DNA of 64,000 nt from contig NZ_CP015322.1 in the NCBI RefSeq assembly GCF_001686985.1, positions 884,569 through 948,568 of the forward strand, given 5' to 3'. The DNA is from Mesorhizobium amorphae CCNWGS0123 (GTDB lineage Bacteria; Pseudomonadota; Alphaproteobacteria; Rhizobiales; Rhizobiaceae). The notes beneath the pieces are model-generated. The model had not been told where the DNA came from and did not search any database. It saw only the letters and a list, made by a program, of their open reading frames with translations. Each line of letters starts with the position of its first letter. Position 1 is the first letter of the stretch. The position numbers were made by a program, and so were the translations under genes. Positions 26,455-35,541 of this stretch are shown here, in pieces.

Positions 26455-26868
26455 ACGTCAGCTAACGCTGCCAGCAATCTCGTCGGGCTCGTCCATGAAC
26501 GAACGGTCATCCTGCTGTCGCGCCCTAGCTGGTTAGATAGGCTGTCAGCCCCCAATTCTAATGCAACCGTGGGTCTTCTGGCTTGTTAGTCAAGAGATTC
26601 GCCATATTGAAAACCCCCGATATAGCCATCGGCACCGCTCGAATGCGTTGGACTAACCCGCTCCGCGATTGCGGAGCGGCAAGGGGGGCGCCAGCGTGTG
26701 TGGTGTTGATCGCGTCGTCTGTCGCGCTGAGCATGTGCCCACAGCGAGTTCCGAGTGCGTCAGCATGGAATGGCTGTTTGCAGCCCATTCTGTCACATTC
26801 TATCGGATAAAGGAGGGGGCATGAAAGAGGCCGCGCTTAAGATTGGAAGAGGATGCAGAGGAGACACA
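26455..26868. other. Intergenic stretch without a recognisable gene
   Basis: About 410 nt. Short frames only. GCTCCGCGATTGCGGAGC near 26660 makes a small hairpin without a T-run. Nothing else is supportable. Confidence 0.4.
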
Positions 26869-27201
26869 ATGAAAATCGCCGCACTCGCAGCGGCGGTGAT
26901 GGTCGACACGACCTCGGCCCGGGCTTGCGACCATGCGATCGTTCCTTCCAACTGGAAATCGTGCGCAATAGGGCCACTAAGCGAAAACGGTGGAAAAGCA
27001 GATTGGGCTGCGATTCCCGCATGGACTATGAAGCCAGCTATCCGGCCATATTTTCTCGATGATCCGCGTTTGCTGGCTAACCATGGTCTATGCAACACGA
27101 AATACCGCCGCGTCACTTTATGTCTCCCAGGATGGCAAGAGAGCAGGGACAAAGACGCGTGTTGGTATCTCATTTGCAGCGGGTTCCAGGCGCAACGCTG
27201 A
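26869..27201 (+). CDS. Small exported hypothetical protein
   Basis: A 110-aa frame from the ATG at 26869, preceded by GAGGAGACAC, a good ribosome site. The N-terminus MKIAALAAAVMVDTTSARAC looks like a short signal peptide with cleavage after SARA. The mature part contains five cysteines (CDHAI, KSCA, GLCN, TLCLPG and the CWYLIC end), suggesting a disulfide-bonded periplasmic or secreted protein. I recognise no family. An in-frame ATG at 26821 would add 16 charged residues before the signal and seems less likely. Confidence 0.5.
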   Translation: MKIAALAAAVMVDTTSARACDHAIVPSNWKSCAIGPLSENGGKADWAAIPAWTMKPAIRPYFLDDPRLLANHGLCNTKYRRVTLCLPGWQESRDKDACWYLICSGFQAQR

Positions 27202-27330
27202 TAAGGGTGGCTTAAGGCATTAATTCTTTGTCCCCATGCGACCAAACACGCCGGCACGCTTCATCCCAAAGCGCTCGTCAAAATCGAGACCTTCTGGCAG
27301 AGTCGATGCGAGAGGCTGTAGCGTCCTTGA

Positions 27331-28383
27331 TCAGACCGCGTCGGGACCTTCCGATGCGAGGAGCAATGCAACTTCGACGCGGTTTCGGCCTTTGTGCTTG
27401 GCCTTGTAAAGGGCGGTGTCGGCGGCGAGAAGCAGGCCTTCCGGCATCCTGATCGTCCCGCCCGATCGTGACAGTGCGGTCGCTGAACCAATGCTAACGG
27501 TGACACGTCCGCCGCCTTCCGGGTTGTCGTCATGAGGCAAGCCGAGGTTTTCGATTGCGATCCTCAGCCGCTCCGCTATTTCGAGCGCTTCCTCGCTGTC
27601 GGTATCAGGCAAGATGACGGCGAGTTCTTCCCCGCCGTATCGCGACGCCAGATCCCCAGAACGATGAAGCGCGTCTCTCATAGCGGCAGCGACGGCACGA
27701 AGACAATCATCACTAACCTGATGACCTTATGTGTCGTTAAAGCCTTTGAAACGATCGATATCGAGCAACAGCAAGGACATCTGTCCAGCGCTGCCAACGG
27801 TGCGCCGCCATTCCCTGTCCAGGGTCTCATCGGCTCGGCGGTTGCCGAGGCCGGTCAGCCCGTCCGTCATCGCAAGCGAGCGGAGTTGTTCTTCGAGCCG
27901 TTTGCGTTCTGTAACATCTCTCATGATCAGCACGAAGTCGCCAGGAACGCCAGTTAGCGGATCACGCACGATGCGCGCCTTGGTCTCCACCCAGACGGTT
28001 TTCCCATCCTTCCGTCGAATCTCGATCGCAAGCGGCTCGCCTTCATCTGCCCCGGCAAGCAAGAGCGCGGCTGCCGCGGCGATGTTTTGAAGATGCTCGG
28101 GCGGAACGAACACCTCCGGACCCTGCCTCACTATCTCCTCCGGCAGCCATCCCAGAAGTCGGGTGCATGACGGTGAAACGTAGCGTGCCTTCGTGTCCGG
28201 TCCGAGTTGCATGATGACGTCACCGCTGTTCTCAGTGAGCATCCGGAAATTCGTCTCCTCCGGGAGAATGTCCGAAGGGATAGCACGGCCGGCCGGCGAT
28301 TGCCCGGACCCGGTGCGACCAAAAGCCTTGCGAATAAGCTGTGACGCGGATGGCAGGCGCATATTTATCTCCTCTTCGGACAC
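27331..28383 (-). pseudogene. PAS-GGDEF diguanylate cyclase with in-frame ochre stop
   Basis: The N-terminal part has a PAS domain (DVIMQLGPDTKARYVSPSCT, then PGDFVLIMRDVTERKRLEEQ) followed by the start of a GGDEF domain (LAMTDGLTGLGNRRADE, LLLLDIDRFKGFNDT). A TAA at 27729-27727 then ends the frame. The same frame continues GHQVSDDCLRAVAAAM, ASRYGGEELAVILP (GGEEL active site) and VTVSIGSA. Relatives have a tyrosine at this position, so TAC to TAA is a one-base nonsense change. An intact enzyme would make cyclic di-GMP. An ATG at 28362 is an alternative start. Confidence 0.85.
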
Positions 28384-28446
28384 TTTTGTGGGGGGCGCCG
28401 CAGCATTCTTTATCGGTTGTTCAAGCCACCCCAGGGAGGGTTTCTG

Positions 28447-29025
28447 TCAGGCGCTCCGATCGATTGGGTTCGCTTCGCCCGCCATCCAAGCCTCCTCAGC
28501 AGGCGGTCGCCCGAACCGCTTCAAAAGCCCTTTCGCGATCTGACGCGGCACCGCTTGCGAAAACAGATATCCCTGACCAAGCTGACACCCGATCTCCGCA
28601 AGTAAGACGGCCTGGGTTTCGTTCTCGATGCCTTCGGCGATGACCTGGATATTGAGCTTGCGAGCGATGCCGACCAAGCCCTCGACGATCGCCAGGCTCG
28701 GATCTCCCTGGACAAGGCGATCAATGAAGGATTTGTCGATCTTGATGATATCGACCGGCACCGTCAGCAAATGCGTGAGCGAAGCGAAACCGGTTCCGAA
28801 ATCATCGAGTGCGACACGCAGGCCATGGGCTCGCAACGCCTTGATCTCCCGAGCGACGACCGGATCGCGCTGGCCGAGATAGACCGACTCCGTGACCTCC
28901 AAAATGATGTGCTTCAACGGAACGTTCTCGCGGCCGAAGGCGGCTTGAAGACGCGCGTAAAGCGTGCCGCTATGAAAATCGGCTGAGGTAATGTTGATGC
29001 CGACATGCTGCAACGGGATAAACAT
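28447..29025 (-). pseudogene. EAL-domain phosphodiesterase, N-terminus missing
   Basis: About 192 residues of the second half of an EAL domain: HIILEVTESVYLG, VALDDFGTGFASLTHL, IIKIDKSFIDRL, IQVIAEGIENETQAVLL and GQGYLFSQAVP. The EAL motif itself and the first strands are absent; homology ends at about 29025. It can therefore not hydrolyse cyclic di-GMP. It lies beside the broken PAS-GGDEF gene, 63 nt apart, and the two may once have been one PAS-GGDEF-EAL system. Confidence 0.8.
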
Positions 29026-29598
29026 TCACTAGCAATTTTTTAGAGGCAGGACCGGAGTATTCTGCAGTAGAAGCGAGAAGGGATGATTTTCAGAAAGTCG
29101 TTGGGGAACAGGGCGCTTGACGGCGGCAGTTAGCTCCGTTTTTTGGTGCTGGAGAAGGTGGCCGAGCGCTGGCGCGGCGCCTCAGTCGGACCATCAGCAT
29201 CGGCGATGCGCGGAGCCTAGAAGGCTCAAGGGCACAGTGCTACGAGGGCAGCTGCGGAAAGCTGCGGAATCCATCTCGGGCGGGCCGACTGGATCATGGC
29301 GAACGGCCGGGGTCCCTCTGCTCGGCAGGCATGATCGCGGCGTCCCCTACAAGAGCGATATGACGATCGGCGCTGGGGGAAATTCGTTTCAATTCGAAGG
29401 CCCAGGTTGGCTTGACTGCCGGAGCAGGCGGAGGCTTGATCCCGATGGCGCGCGGATGGGCCGGCGCGAAAGGTTCGGTGGGCGTTCGGGGCTTTCGAAC
29501 TGTGTTGTCAAAATTTGCGGTTGAAATTTACTTTCACCGAATTGTTCGGTAGGGGATCAACACGCAGCGACTACTCTAGAGCGGGGGGTGAAAGAGTG
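29026..29598. other. Stretch without a recognisable gene
   Basis: About 570 nt. The + frame 29117-29524 has no family signature. TTG starts at 29515 could extend the following gene by 28 residues. No promoter motif was identified with confidence. Confidence 0.4.
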
Positions 29599-31557
29599 AT
29601 GCAGCGTCTGTCTGCCGCAAGGCTCGGGGACCTTCTGGCGGGCGACCTGCGGGCTTTTGGCGGGCCCTCGACGATCGAACCACTTGCCGGCCGCATTAGA
29701 GCGGAGCAGGTCAGTATCGTGCTTCGCAACACGCCTCTTGGCATGGTTGCGAACATCCTCAATGCGGCCACTCTTGTTATGGCGCTTTGGGGCTCGCCCG
29801 ACCAAACGAACGCGGTCTTCTGGGCGAGTGTCCTCATCGTCGCCGCTGGTTTCGTGGGCTTGAGAGCGAGATCATCGTTCCTATCGGTCAAACCAAGGTC
29901 GGTGTCTCGCCGGACAACGCAAAACCTGGTGCGCAACGCCTTCCTGTTCGGTACTTGGTGGGGAGCACTTCCCATTCTGTTCTTCGGTGGGGCAACAAGT
30001 GCCGCCCAAGTCGTCATCACCTGCCTGAGCGCGGGGATGATCGCAGGCGGTGCCGCCTCCTTTTACACGATTCCCATTGCGGCCATCGCGTATACGCTGC
30101 CGATCTTCATCGGTTCGGCGGTTGCGGTTGTGCGGGTGGGAGACGCCGTCAATCTGCCCGTCATAATCCTGTTAGTGAGCTACGCCATCACGCTGTTTCG
30201 TGCAGTGCTTGCTCACGCATCCGAATTTACCCAACGCTTCATTCTGCAAGCCGAAAGCGAAAATGCCATTCGCAGGGATGTTCTAACCAGTTTGCCAAAC
30301 CGGTTCAGCTTCAACGAGCGGCTCGAGACCGCGTTGGTGGACGCAAAGCAGTTCGACCAGCACTTTGCGTTACTTTTATTCGACCTTAACAATTTCGACG
30401 AGGTGAATGATCGCTTTGGGCGAGCAATGGCGGATGCCCTTTTGGTCGATGTGGCTGCGAGACTTCGCAAATCGACACGCGAATGCGATGGCATTGCCAG
30501 GTTGGAGGGCGGCGAATTTGCAATAATCGCTGCACGCGATATCAGGCCAGATCAAATCAGGTCCTTGGCCAAACAGATCATAGATGTCATGCGCGCGCCG
30601 TTCTTGATCGAAGGGCGCGAAATATATTGCAGGGCCTCTATCGGCATCGCTCTGGCGCCCACTGACGGTTTGGATGCCAACCAGCTCCTGCGGTGCGTCG
30701 ATACCGCGCTATACAGGGCCAAGACGCGGGGGGCGAGCTCCATCCAGTTTTTCAGCGCAAATGACGATGAGGCTGCTGCAAGGCGCCATGCCCTTGAACG
30801 CGATCTGGCATCCGCGCTCGCCAACGACCAGCTCTGGCTCGCATTTCAACCCTTTCTCAACCTCGGGAGCGATCGCATCTGTGGTTTTGAAGCGCTTCTG
30901 CGGTGGCAGCATCCGACCCTTGGCGCGATCCCTCCAGCGGAGTTCATTCCTATCGCTGAAGAAACCGGATTGATTCACGGCATCGGACATTGGGCCGCCA
31001 AGACGGCTTGCTTGGCCGCGGCACAATGGCCGCGCGACTTGCGGGTCTCCGTCAATTTGTCGGCAGTGCAGCTTAAGGACAAGGCCTTGCTGGATGGAAT
31101 TGCAATGGCCTTGGCTGAAGCCGGTTTGGAGCCCCGAAGACTGGAGGTCGAGATTACGGAGTCGGTGCTGATTTCGGATTTTGAAGGCGCCATTTCATTG
31201 TTACAATCGTTGAGTTTTCTATCCATCACAGTTGCCCTTGACGATTTTGGCACTGGCTTTTCATCACTCACGTATCTTCGTAAATTGCCTCTTTCGCGGC
31301 TCAAGATCGACCGATCTTTTGTCCTGGATATGCTCACCGATGCGGACTGCGCCGCGATTGTGAGATCACTGATTGAATTGGCGCACGAGCTTCGAATTAA
31401 GGTAACGGCCGAAGGCGTCGAAACTCCCGAACAGCTCGACTATCTTCGCCGCGTCAGATGTGACGAAGCTCAAGGCTATTTAATCGGGAAACCTATCCGG
31501 ATTGACAACATCCATGGCACTGCTGCGGAGTCGTTTGGTCAGCAGCTAAATACATGA
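29599..31557 (+). CDS. Membrane GGDEF-EAL protein
   Basis: A protein of about 652 aa from the ATG at 29599. The first 200 residues hold five or so hydrophobic helices (GMVANILNAATLVMALWG, FWASVLIVAAGFVGL, and others). The GGDEF domain (DVLTSLPNRFSFNERLE) has EGGEF at the active site, a variant of GGDEF that is often active. The EAL domain has FEALLRWQHP, LEVEITESVLI, VALDDFGTGFSSLTYL and KIDRSFVLDML, so the catalytic residues of the phosphodiesterase are present. It is the only intact cyclic-di-GMP gene of the three here. A TTG at 29515 is an alternative start. Confidence 0.9.
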   Translation: MQRLSAARLGDLLAGDLRAFGGPSTIEPLAGRIRAEQVSIVLRNTPLGMVANILNAATLVMALWGSPDQTNAVFWASVLIVAAGFVGLRARSSFLSVKPRSVSRRTTQNLVRNAFLFGTWWGALPILFFGGATSAAQVVITCLSAGMIAGGAASFYTIPIAAIAYTLPIFIGSAVAVVRVGDAVNLPVIILLVSYAITLFRAVLAHASEFTQRFILQAESENAIRRDVLTSLPNRFSFNERLETALVDAKQFDQHFALLLFDLNNFDEVNDRFGRAMADALLVDVAARLRKSTRECDGIARLEGGEFAIIAARDIRPDQIRSLAKQIIDVMRAPFLIEGREIYCRASIGIALAPTDGLDANQLLRCVDTALYRAKTRGASSIQFFSANDDEAAARRHALERDLASALANDQLWLAFQPFLNLGSDRICGFEALLRWQHPTLGAIPPAEFIPIAEETGLIHGIGHWAAKTACLAAAQWPRDLRVSVNLSAVQLKDKALLDGIAMALAEAGLEPRRLEVEITESVLISDFEGAISLLQSLSFLSITVALDDFGTGFSSLTYLRKLPLSRLKIDRSFVLDMLTDADCAAIVRSLIELAHELRIKVTAEGVETPEQLDYLRRVRCDEAQGYLIGKPIRIDNIHGTAAESFGQQLNT

Positions 31558-31671
31558 ATGGCACGACCCGCACTTTACCGGTGATGGTCTGGTTTTATCT
31601 CGTATGCCAACGGTGACGAGGCGAGGCGGACGCCATCCGGCAACATTTTTCTTGAGGCAATGGGTCTGCTT

Positions 31672-31989
31672 TCATCTTGATGGCAGACGATGCCACTCCG
31701 CGAACTCATCGGAATTTCCGACAGTTTTCTTGGCCATGGCAGGCGTCGGTTCCCGGGCAGCATCGTCGGATCTGTCCTTCAGGAAGTCCCAAGGCACAGA
31801 ACTGTTTTCGATCTCCTCGATAACAGATTCAGTGGCGAATGATGCAGCAAGGTCGACAGCTTTGCGGCGCCGTGCGATCCGAATTGCCGACGAAAGAGCT
31901 TGGGCGGTTGTCCTGTAGCGGACCGGGCTCTTGCCGGAAATTGGGCGGATGGGGAGCAGGACGTTGAGAACCTGTCTGATCGGATTCAT
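31672..31989 (-). CDS. Small hypothetical protein
   Basis: A 105-aa frame starting at 31989 (MNPIRQVLNVLLPIRPISGK) with AGAAGAGAGC ahead of the ATG. It contains an arginine-rich helix (LSSAIRIARRRKAVDLAASF) and an acidic stretch. I recognise no family. The competing frames on the plus strand are shorter. Convergent with the GGDEF-EAL gene. Confidence 0.4.
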   Translation of the reverse strand: MNPIRQVLNVLLPIRPISGKSPVRYRTTAQALSSAIRIARRRKAVDLAASFATESVIEEIENSSVPWDFLKDRSDDAAREPTPAMAKKTVGNSDEFAEWHRLPSR

Positions 31990-32399
31990 GGAAGCTCTCT
32001 TCTGACTGTCGGCGGCAACCATATAACCAAGCAGCAACGAATGACAACTGCACGACGTGATTCCATCCTTCGTGCGCGACCACAGGTGAGGCCACGTGAC
32101 GACACTGACAAAACATCTCGGCACCGTGATCGTGACGACGGACGGCACCGGCCTGTCGGCTCCCGGGCGTATCAGGACTTTTCCGACGACGCTGATGGCG
32201 ACGGTGGACCCCGGCGGCATAGAGCGCAACGAGGACGGGTGTCGCGCACGCCCTGGGATGTGTTCAGTACCACTGGAGTGAAAGCTGACCATCCGATCAC
32301 GATGATCTTCAAGCCTTCGTCAATGCCGACGATGAGAATGACGATCGGCATCCAGCAGAGGGTTGGGACCTGGCTGAGGGCTAGGAACAGCGGGTCAAG

Positions 32400-32863
32400 G
32401 TGACGAAGCAGAACAAGGCTCAGGCCGAGGCGCAGATCCTCGATCTGGCTGAGCAGACCGGCACCGAGCTGATTGTGCTCGCCGCTACATGCAGGTCCTC
32501 TCCGACGAGATGTGCAACAAGATGTCCGGCCGCATCATCAACATCCACCATTCTTTCCTGCCAAGTTTCAAGGGCGCCAATCCCTACAAGCAGGCCCATG
32601 AGCGCGGCGTCAAGCTGATCGGGGCAACGGCACACTACGTCACTGCCGATCTCGACGAAGGCCCGATCATCGAGCAGGACACGGTGCGCGTCACCCATGC
32701 GCAGTCAGCCGAGGATTACGTCTCGATGGGCCGCGACGTCGAAAGCCAGGTGCTGGCGCGCGCCATACACGCGCATATCCACCACCGCACTTTCATCAAC
32801 GGCAGACGAACCGTCGTCTCCCCGGCAAGCCCGGGAAGCTACGCTTCTGAGCGCATGGGCTAA
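32400..32863 (+). pseudogene. purU: Formyltetrahydrofolate deformylase, 5' truncated and frameshifted
   Basis: Starts abruptly with TKQNKAQAEAQILDL, matching the middle of PurU, and near 32483 loses one base (CTCGCCGCTAC for an expected CTCGCCCGCTAC). It then continues MQVLSDEMCNKMSGRIINIH, HSFLPSFKGANPYKQA and LDEGPIIEQD to the normal C-terminus. The last part contains the formyltransferase catalytic His/Asp region. PurU releases formate from 10-formyl-tetrahydrofolate. The ACT domain and first half are gone. Confidence 0.82.
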
Positions 32864-32866
32864 GCG

Positions 32867-32938
32867 ATGACAAATACCATCGACGGCAAGCAGGTGGCGG
32901 CAACTGTTATTGAGGTGCTGAAGCAGGCGAGAGTATGA
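32867..32938 (+). pseudogene. folD: FolD N-terminal scrap
   Basis: Right after purU, MTNTIDGKQVAATVIEVLKQ matches the first 20 residues of the bifunctional methylenetetrahydrofolate dehydrogenase/cyclohydrolase FolD, then stops. The purU-folD order is known in rhizobia, so a two-gene one-carbon operon was cut off here by IS debris. Confidence 0.6.
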
Positions 32939-32985
32939 AAACAAGGCTTGCGATGTCGGTCCAGCCTACCAATGTCGGTCCGGAG

Positions 32986-33480
32986 CATTCCCCGGTGAGG
33001 CAATACGAATCTCATTCTGATCGATCGCCGCGCCGCAACCGACGTTTTGGAAGCTGGCGCACAACACCAAGTCCCCGATCGCCGAAGCCGCCGTGCGCCA
33101 GATCGCCACGCTCTACGCCCGTCGAGGCGACGGTCCGCGGCATGACGCCATAAGCTCGGCTCACCGCCTGACAGCAGGTAATGCCCCCCGATCATCGCCG
33201 CCTTTCCGTGGTTTGAAGCAATTGTCGATGATCTCCTCGGGCTCAAAGCTGGCCGAAGACATCGGCTATGGTCTTGCCCATTGGGAGGGCTAACTCGCTT
33301 CCTCGGCGACGGCCGGCTCGAGCTCGACAACAACCCAGTCGAAAACGCCACATTTAACGATGCGCGCCGGATTCAGTTCGGCTGGAACGCCGTGGCTGCG
33401 CATGCCGGCTCGGCAAAACCAGGAGCGATCTTGACGCGCTGCTATAAAAACCACGGTTTGCCGACGATGTCCTGCCGCAC
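32986..33480 (+). pseudogene. IS terminus-like repeat and IS66 TnpC remnants
   Basis: The repeat CATTCCCCGGTGAGGCAATA at 32986-33005 is the counterpart of that at 14016. It is followed by scattered IS66 TnpC pieces: SPIAEAAVRQIATLYARRGD, then LTRFLGDGRLELDNNPVENA, the latter being the conserved IS66 C-terminal catalytic segment with its Glu. Frames change between pieces, so it is dead. Confidence 0.65.
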
Positions 33481-33562
33481 ACCGGTCGCAACCTGTTTGC
33501 GGCCAACTGTCGTTCGGCACATCCCACCTACACAGCTTCTCCGCGCCAGCGTTTCACAGCCG

Positions 33563-33602
33563 AAAAGCCCGCTACTCTTGAGGGCAAGAGTGGCGGGCTT
33601 TT
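33563..33602 (+). terminator. Strong bidirectional-looking hairpin terminator
   Basis: AAAAGCCCGCTACTCTT pairs with AAGAGTGGCGGGCTTTT across a 6-nt loop (17 pairs with one G-T), with A-run before and T-run after, so it could stop transcription from both sides. Confidence 0.82.
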
Positions 33603-33879
33603 ATTGCAGAGCTACACGAACTGGATACGCGCTCCCAATCACATTAGCTGCAGATAATTAAGGCTGCATAAAAATGCAAAATTTGGGCATCTAAATCGAT
33701 CCGATCGCAATATGACGCGCGCCCGAACGTTCCGGACCTAAATTGCCGCTGCGGTCAAACCATAGAGCGCGTCAGTTATCAGAAAATCTCTGCTTGACGT
33801 AACGTAAGGTCCCGTGTTTTTCGCGGTGCAGGGAGTGACTTCCAGTCTCGGTCCAGGGCGACGAAAATGAGGGGCAGCG

Positions 33880-34065
33880 ATGGTGGCTGGCGAACCTAAT
33901 GACGTGCGCGTCAAACGCGCCGGTGGGGGATGGGTCGTTCATATTGTTGAGGACGGCAAACTGACAGTTCTTCGGTTCAAGACACAGTCTCCGGCCGAAA
34001 ATTCCGCCGATGACCAACGAGCCAGGCTCGGCCTTGCTAGCAAGCCACCAATCGACGAACGCTGA
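33880..34065 (+). CDS. Small hypothetical protein
   Basis: A 61-aa frame (MVAGEPNDVRVKRAGGGWVV, ending in a polar tail) starting after GGGGCAGCG. The alternation in VRVKRAGGGWVVHIVEDGKL looks like a small beta hairpin of DUF2188-like type, but this is tentative. The minus-strand frame here has no family character. Followed 30 nt later by another small frame in the same direction. Confidence 0.35.
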   Translation: MVAGEPNDVRVKRAGGGWVVHIVEDGKLTVLRFKTQSPAENSADDQRARLGLASKPPIDER

Positions 34066-34095
34066 TGTCTGCACCGGATTTGGGGGAGACGTTGG

Positions 34096-34389
34096 ATGGC
34101 TAGCTGGCGCCGGCGGAAAAAACACATCGCCGAAAGGCCATTTACAGTGCTGCTTGCGGCTGATGACACGGCGGCCGAGATCATGAAATGCCAGGTAGTC
34201 AAGGACCTGGTCCACGGCGCTCGAAAAAGCAGCTTGAATTTGCAAGCCGCCACCGCAACCGACTTCAGACAGAAGTTGAGCCGCGTGGCTGTTGGCTCAA
34301 CCGTGGAGATGCGGATATTGCCCGATCTCACGAAAGCCCGCTGTTGCGAAAGGCGGGGCGGGCCTCTCTCGAAGCTGGAGTGTAATTGA
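34096..34389 (+). CDS. Small hypothetical protein
   Basis: A 97-aa frame with a basic N-terminus (MASWRRRKKH) and a segment that reads like a folded domain (FTVLLAADDTAAEIMKCQVV). No family recognised. It may belong with the preceding small frame. Weak support: length and amino-acid composition only. Confidence 0.3.
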   Translation: MASWRRRKKHIAERPFTVLLAADDTAAEIMKCQVVKDLVHGARKSSLNLQAATATDFRQKLSRVAVGSTVEMRILPDLTKARCCERRGGPLSKLECN

Positions 34390-34794
34390 TCCGTGAGACT
34401 TATGTCCTCTCTTAAGAGCTGGGCGAGTTGCAACGGGGAGAGGCTCGCATATATCTAGTGCGCAAGTCACGCCCCCCGAGACTGTTCGAACGAATGGACG
34501 AAATGCTGATGGCAATGGGGCGCTAGATTGCGAGACTTGAAGGACTATCGGGAGAGCGAACGCTGGGGCCGCCGATGTTTTGAACGGAGCCCTAATCGCA
34601 GCCGGGATTCATACCGGATTCCGGACAAGGGCCTACGTCGATGACTATGGCTATGATGACCGGAACGTCAGCTTCAACATCTCGGAACCGCTTCTCGAGG
34701 GTCTGAACTGCGAAGGTTCGCCCGAATGGGCCTTACGCTCAAGATCGCCGTCGCCAACGTCGGGGGTAGGCACCAAGCCAATCATCGGCGTTTG
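34390..34794. other. Intergenic stretch
   Basis: About 400 nt. A frame at 34580 (YVDDYGYDDRNVSFNISEPL) has a protein-like stretch but no start context or family match, so it is not called. Confidence 0.35.
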
Positions 34795-34821
34795 CAAAGT
34801 TGTCGAAGTTGACAAAGTTGC
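34795..34821 (+). repeat. Three 9-bp tandem repeats before RES module 2
   Basis: CAAAGTTGT, CGAAGTTGA and CAAAGTTGC lie end to end at 34795-34821, 33 nt before the antitoxin ATG. TTGACA at 34810-34815 could be a -35 element overlapping the repeats. They may be the operator for the downstream antitoxin. Confidence 0.5.
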
Positions 34822-34854
34822 TCTCCTGCACCATCTTCGATGTAGGAGATCGAT

Positions 34855-35541
34855 ATGGCACACAACACGCAACCCAAACCCCCGTTGGCGAAGAGGTCAC
34901 GTAGGAAGACGCCTGGAAGGACCGTCGCAATGATGACCGTAGAAGGCGATCCTGTAGCATTCTTGCAGGGTTTTGAACTTCCCGCCGGAACGGAGATCGC
35001 AATCGTGTCGAAAAATAGTGAGTTGGTTCGAAAAATCCAACGCGCTAGCTCAACGCGATTTGGCACTGTTCGCGAGGTCGTCGCTCGTCATGTCCGCAAA
35101 GTCAGAACTCCAGTTGTCAACAGCGATGCATTCAAGCCGGATGCGCGATCTCAGGCCCTTCTGGACGGGGTTCGCATCGCTCAGGAAGATTTGCATCAGG
35201 CGGGTGGCGCCTATGATCTGGAGCAGGTCAGGACGTTAATGCAAGGCGTATCACGCCAGGCGATAGACAAACGGGTGCAGGAAGGCAGTCTGCTTGCCGT
35301 CCCCGGTCCCAGCAATCGAAGAAGTTACCCCACGCTCCAGTTCACCCGGGATGGCGCTGTTGTCGCGGGCCTGAAGACAGTGCGTGACGCTTTGCCGACG
35401 AGCAATCCCTGGACGGTGCTGAACTTCCTCGCCCAACCAGATGACAGGCTGAGCGGACGTAGACCCATCGACGTCCTTAAGGCAGGCGACATAGACATGG
35501 TCGTCAACGCCGCGCGGAGAATGGGCACACAGGGAGCGTGA
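34855..35541 (+). CDS. Antitoxin of RES-type toxin-antitoxin module 2 (DUF2384/Xre-like)
   Basis: A 228-aa protein, preceded by TAGGAGATCG. The central region (YDLEQVRTLMQGVSRQAIDK, then RVQEGSLLAVPGPSNR) is the same HTH-like unit as in module 1, and the C-terminus PWTVLNFLAQPDDRLSGRRP, then DVLKAGDIDMVV, is the MbcA/ParS-type domain. The N-terminal 100 residues are basic and unlike module 1. GTGA overlap couples it to the toxin. The two antitoxins share plan and key motifs but have diverged, so cross-talk is uncertain. Confidence 0.78.
   Translation: MAHNTQPKPPLAKRSRRKTPGRTVAMMTVEGDPVAFLQGFELPAGTEIAIVSKNSELVRKIQRASSTRFGTVREVVARHVRKVRTPVVNSDAFKPDARSQALLDGVRIAQEDLHQAGGAYDLEQVRTLMQGVSRQAIDKRVQEGSLLAVPGPSNRRSYPTLQFTRDGAVVAGLKTVRDALPTSNPWTVLNFLAQPDDRLSGRRPIDVLKAGDIDMVVNAARRMGTQGA

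Noticed and set aside
33772..34245. 157-aa minus-strand frame
   Set aside because: Antisense to two small plus-strand frames; no motif, cysteine- and proline-rich pattern typical of shadows. Neither strand is strongly supported.
34580..34933. 117-aa + frame before RES module 2
   Set aside because: Its start has no ribosome site and it overlaps the second antitoxin in another frame; only a short stretch looks protein-like.
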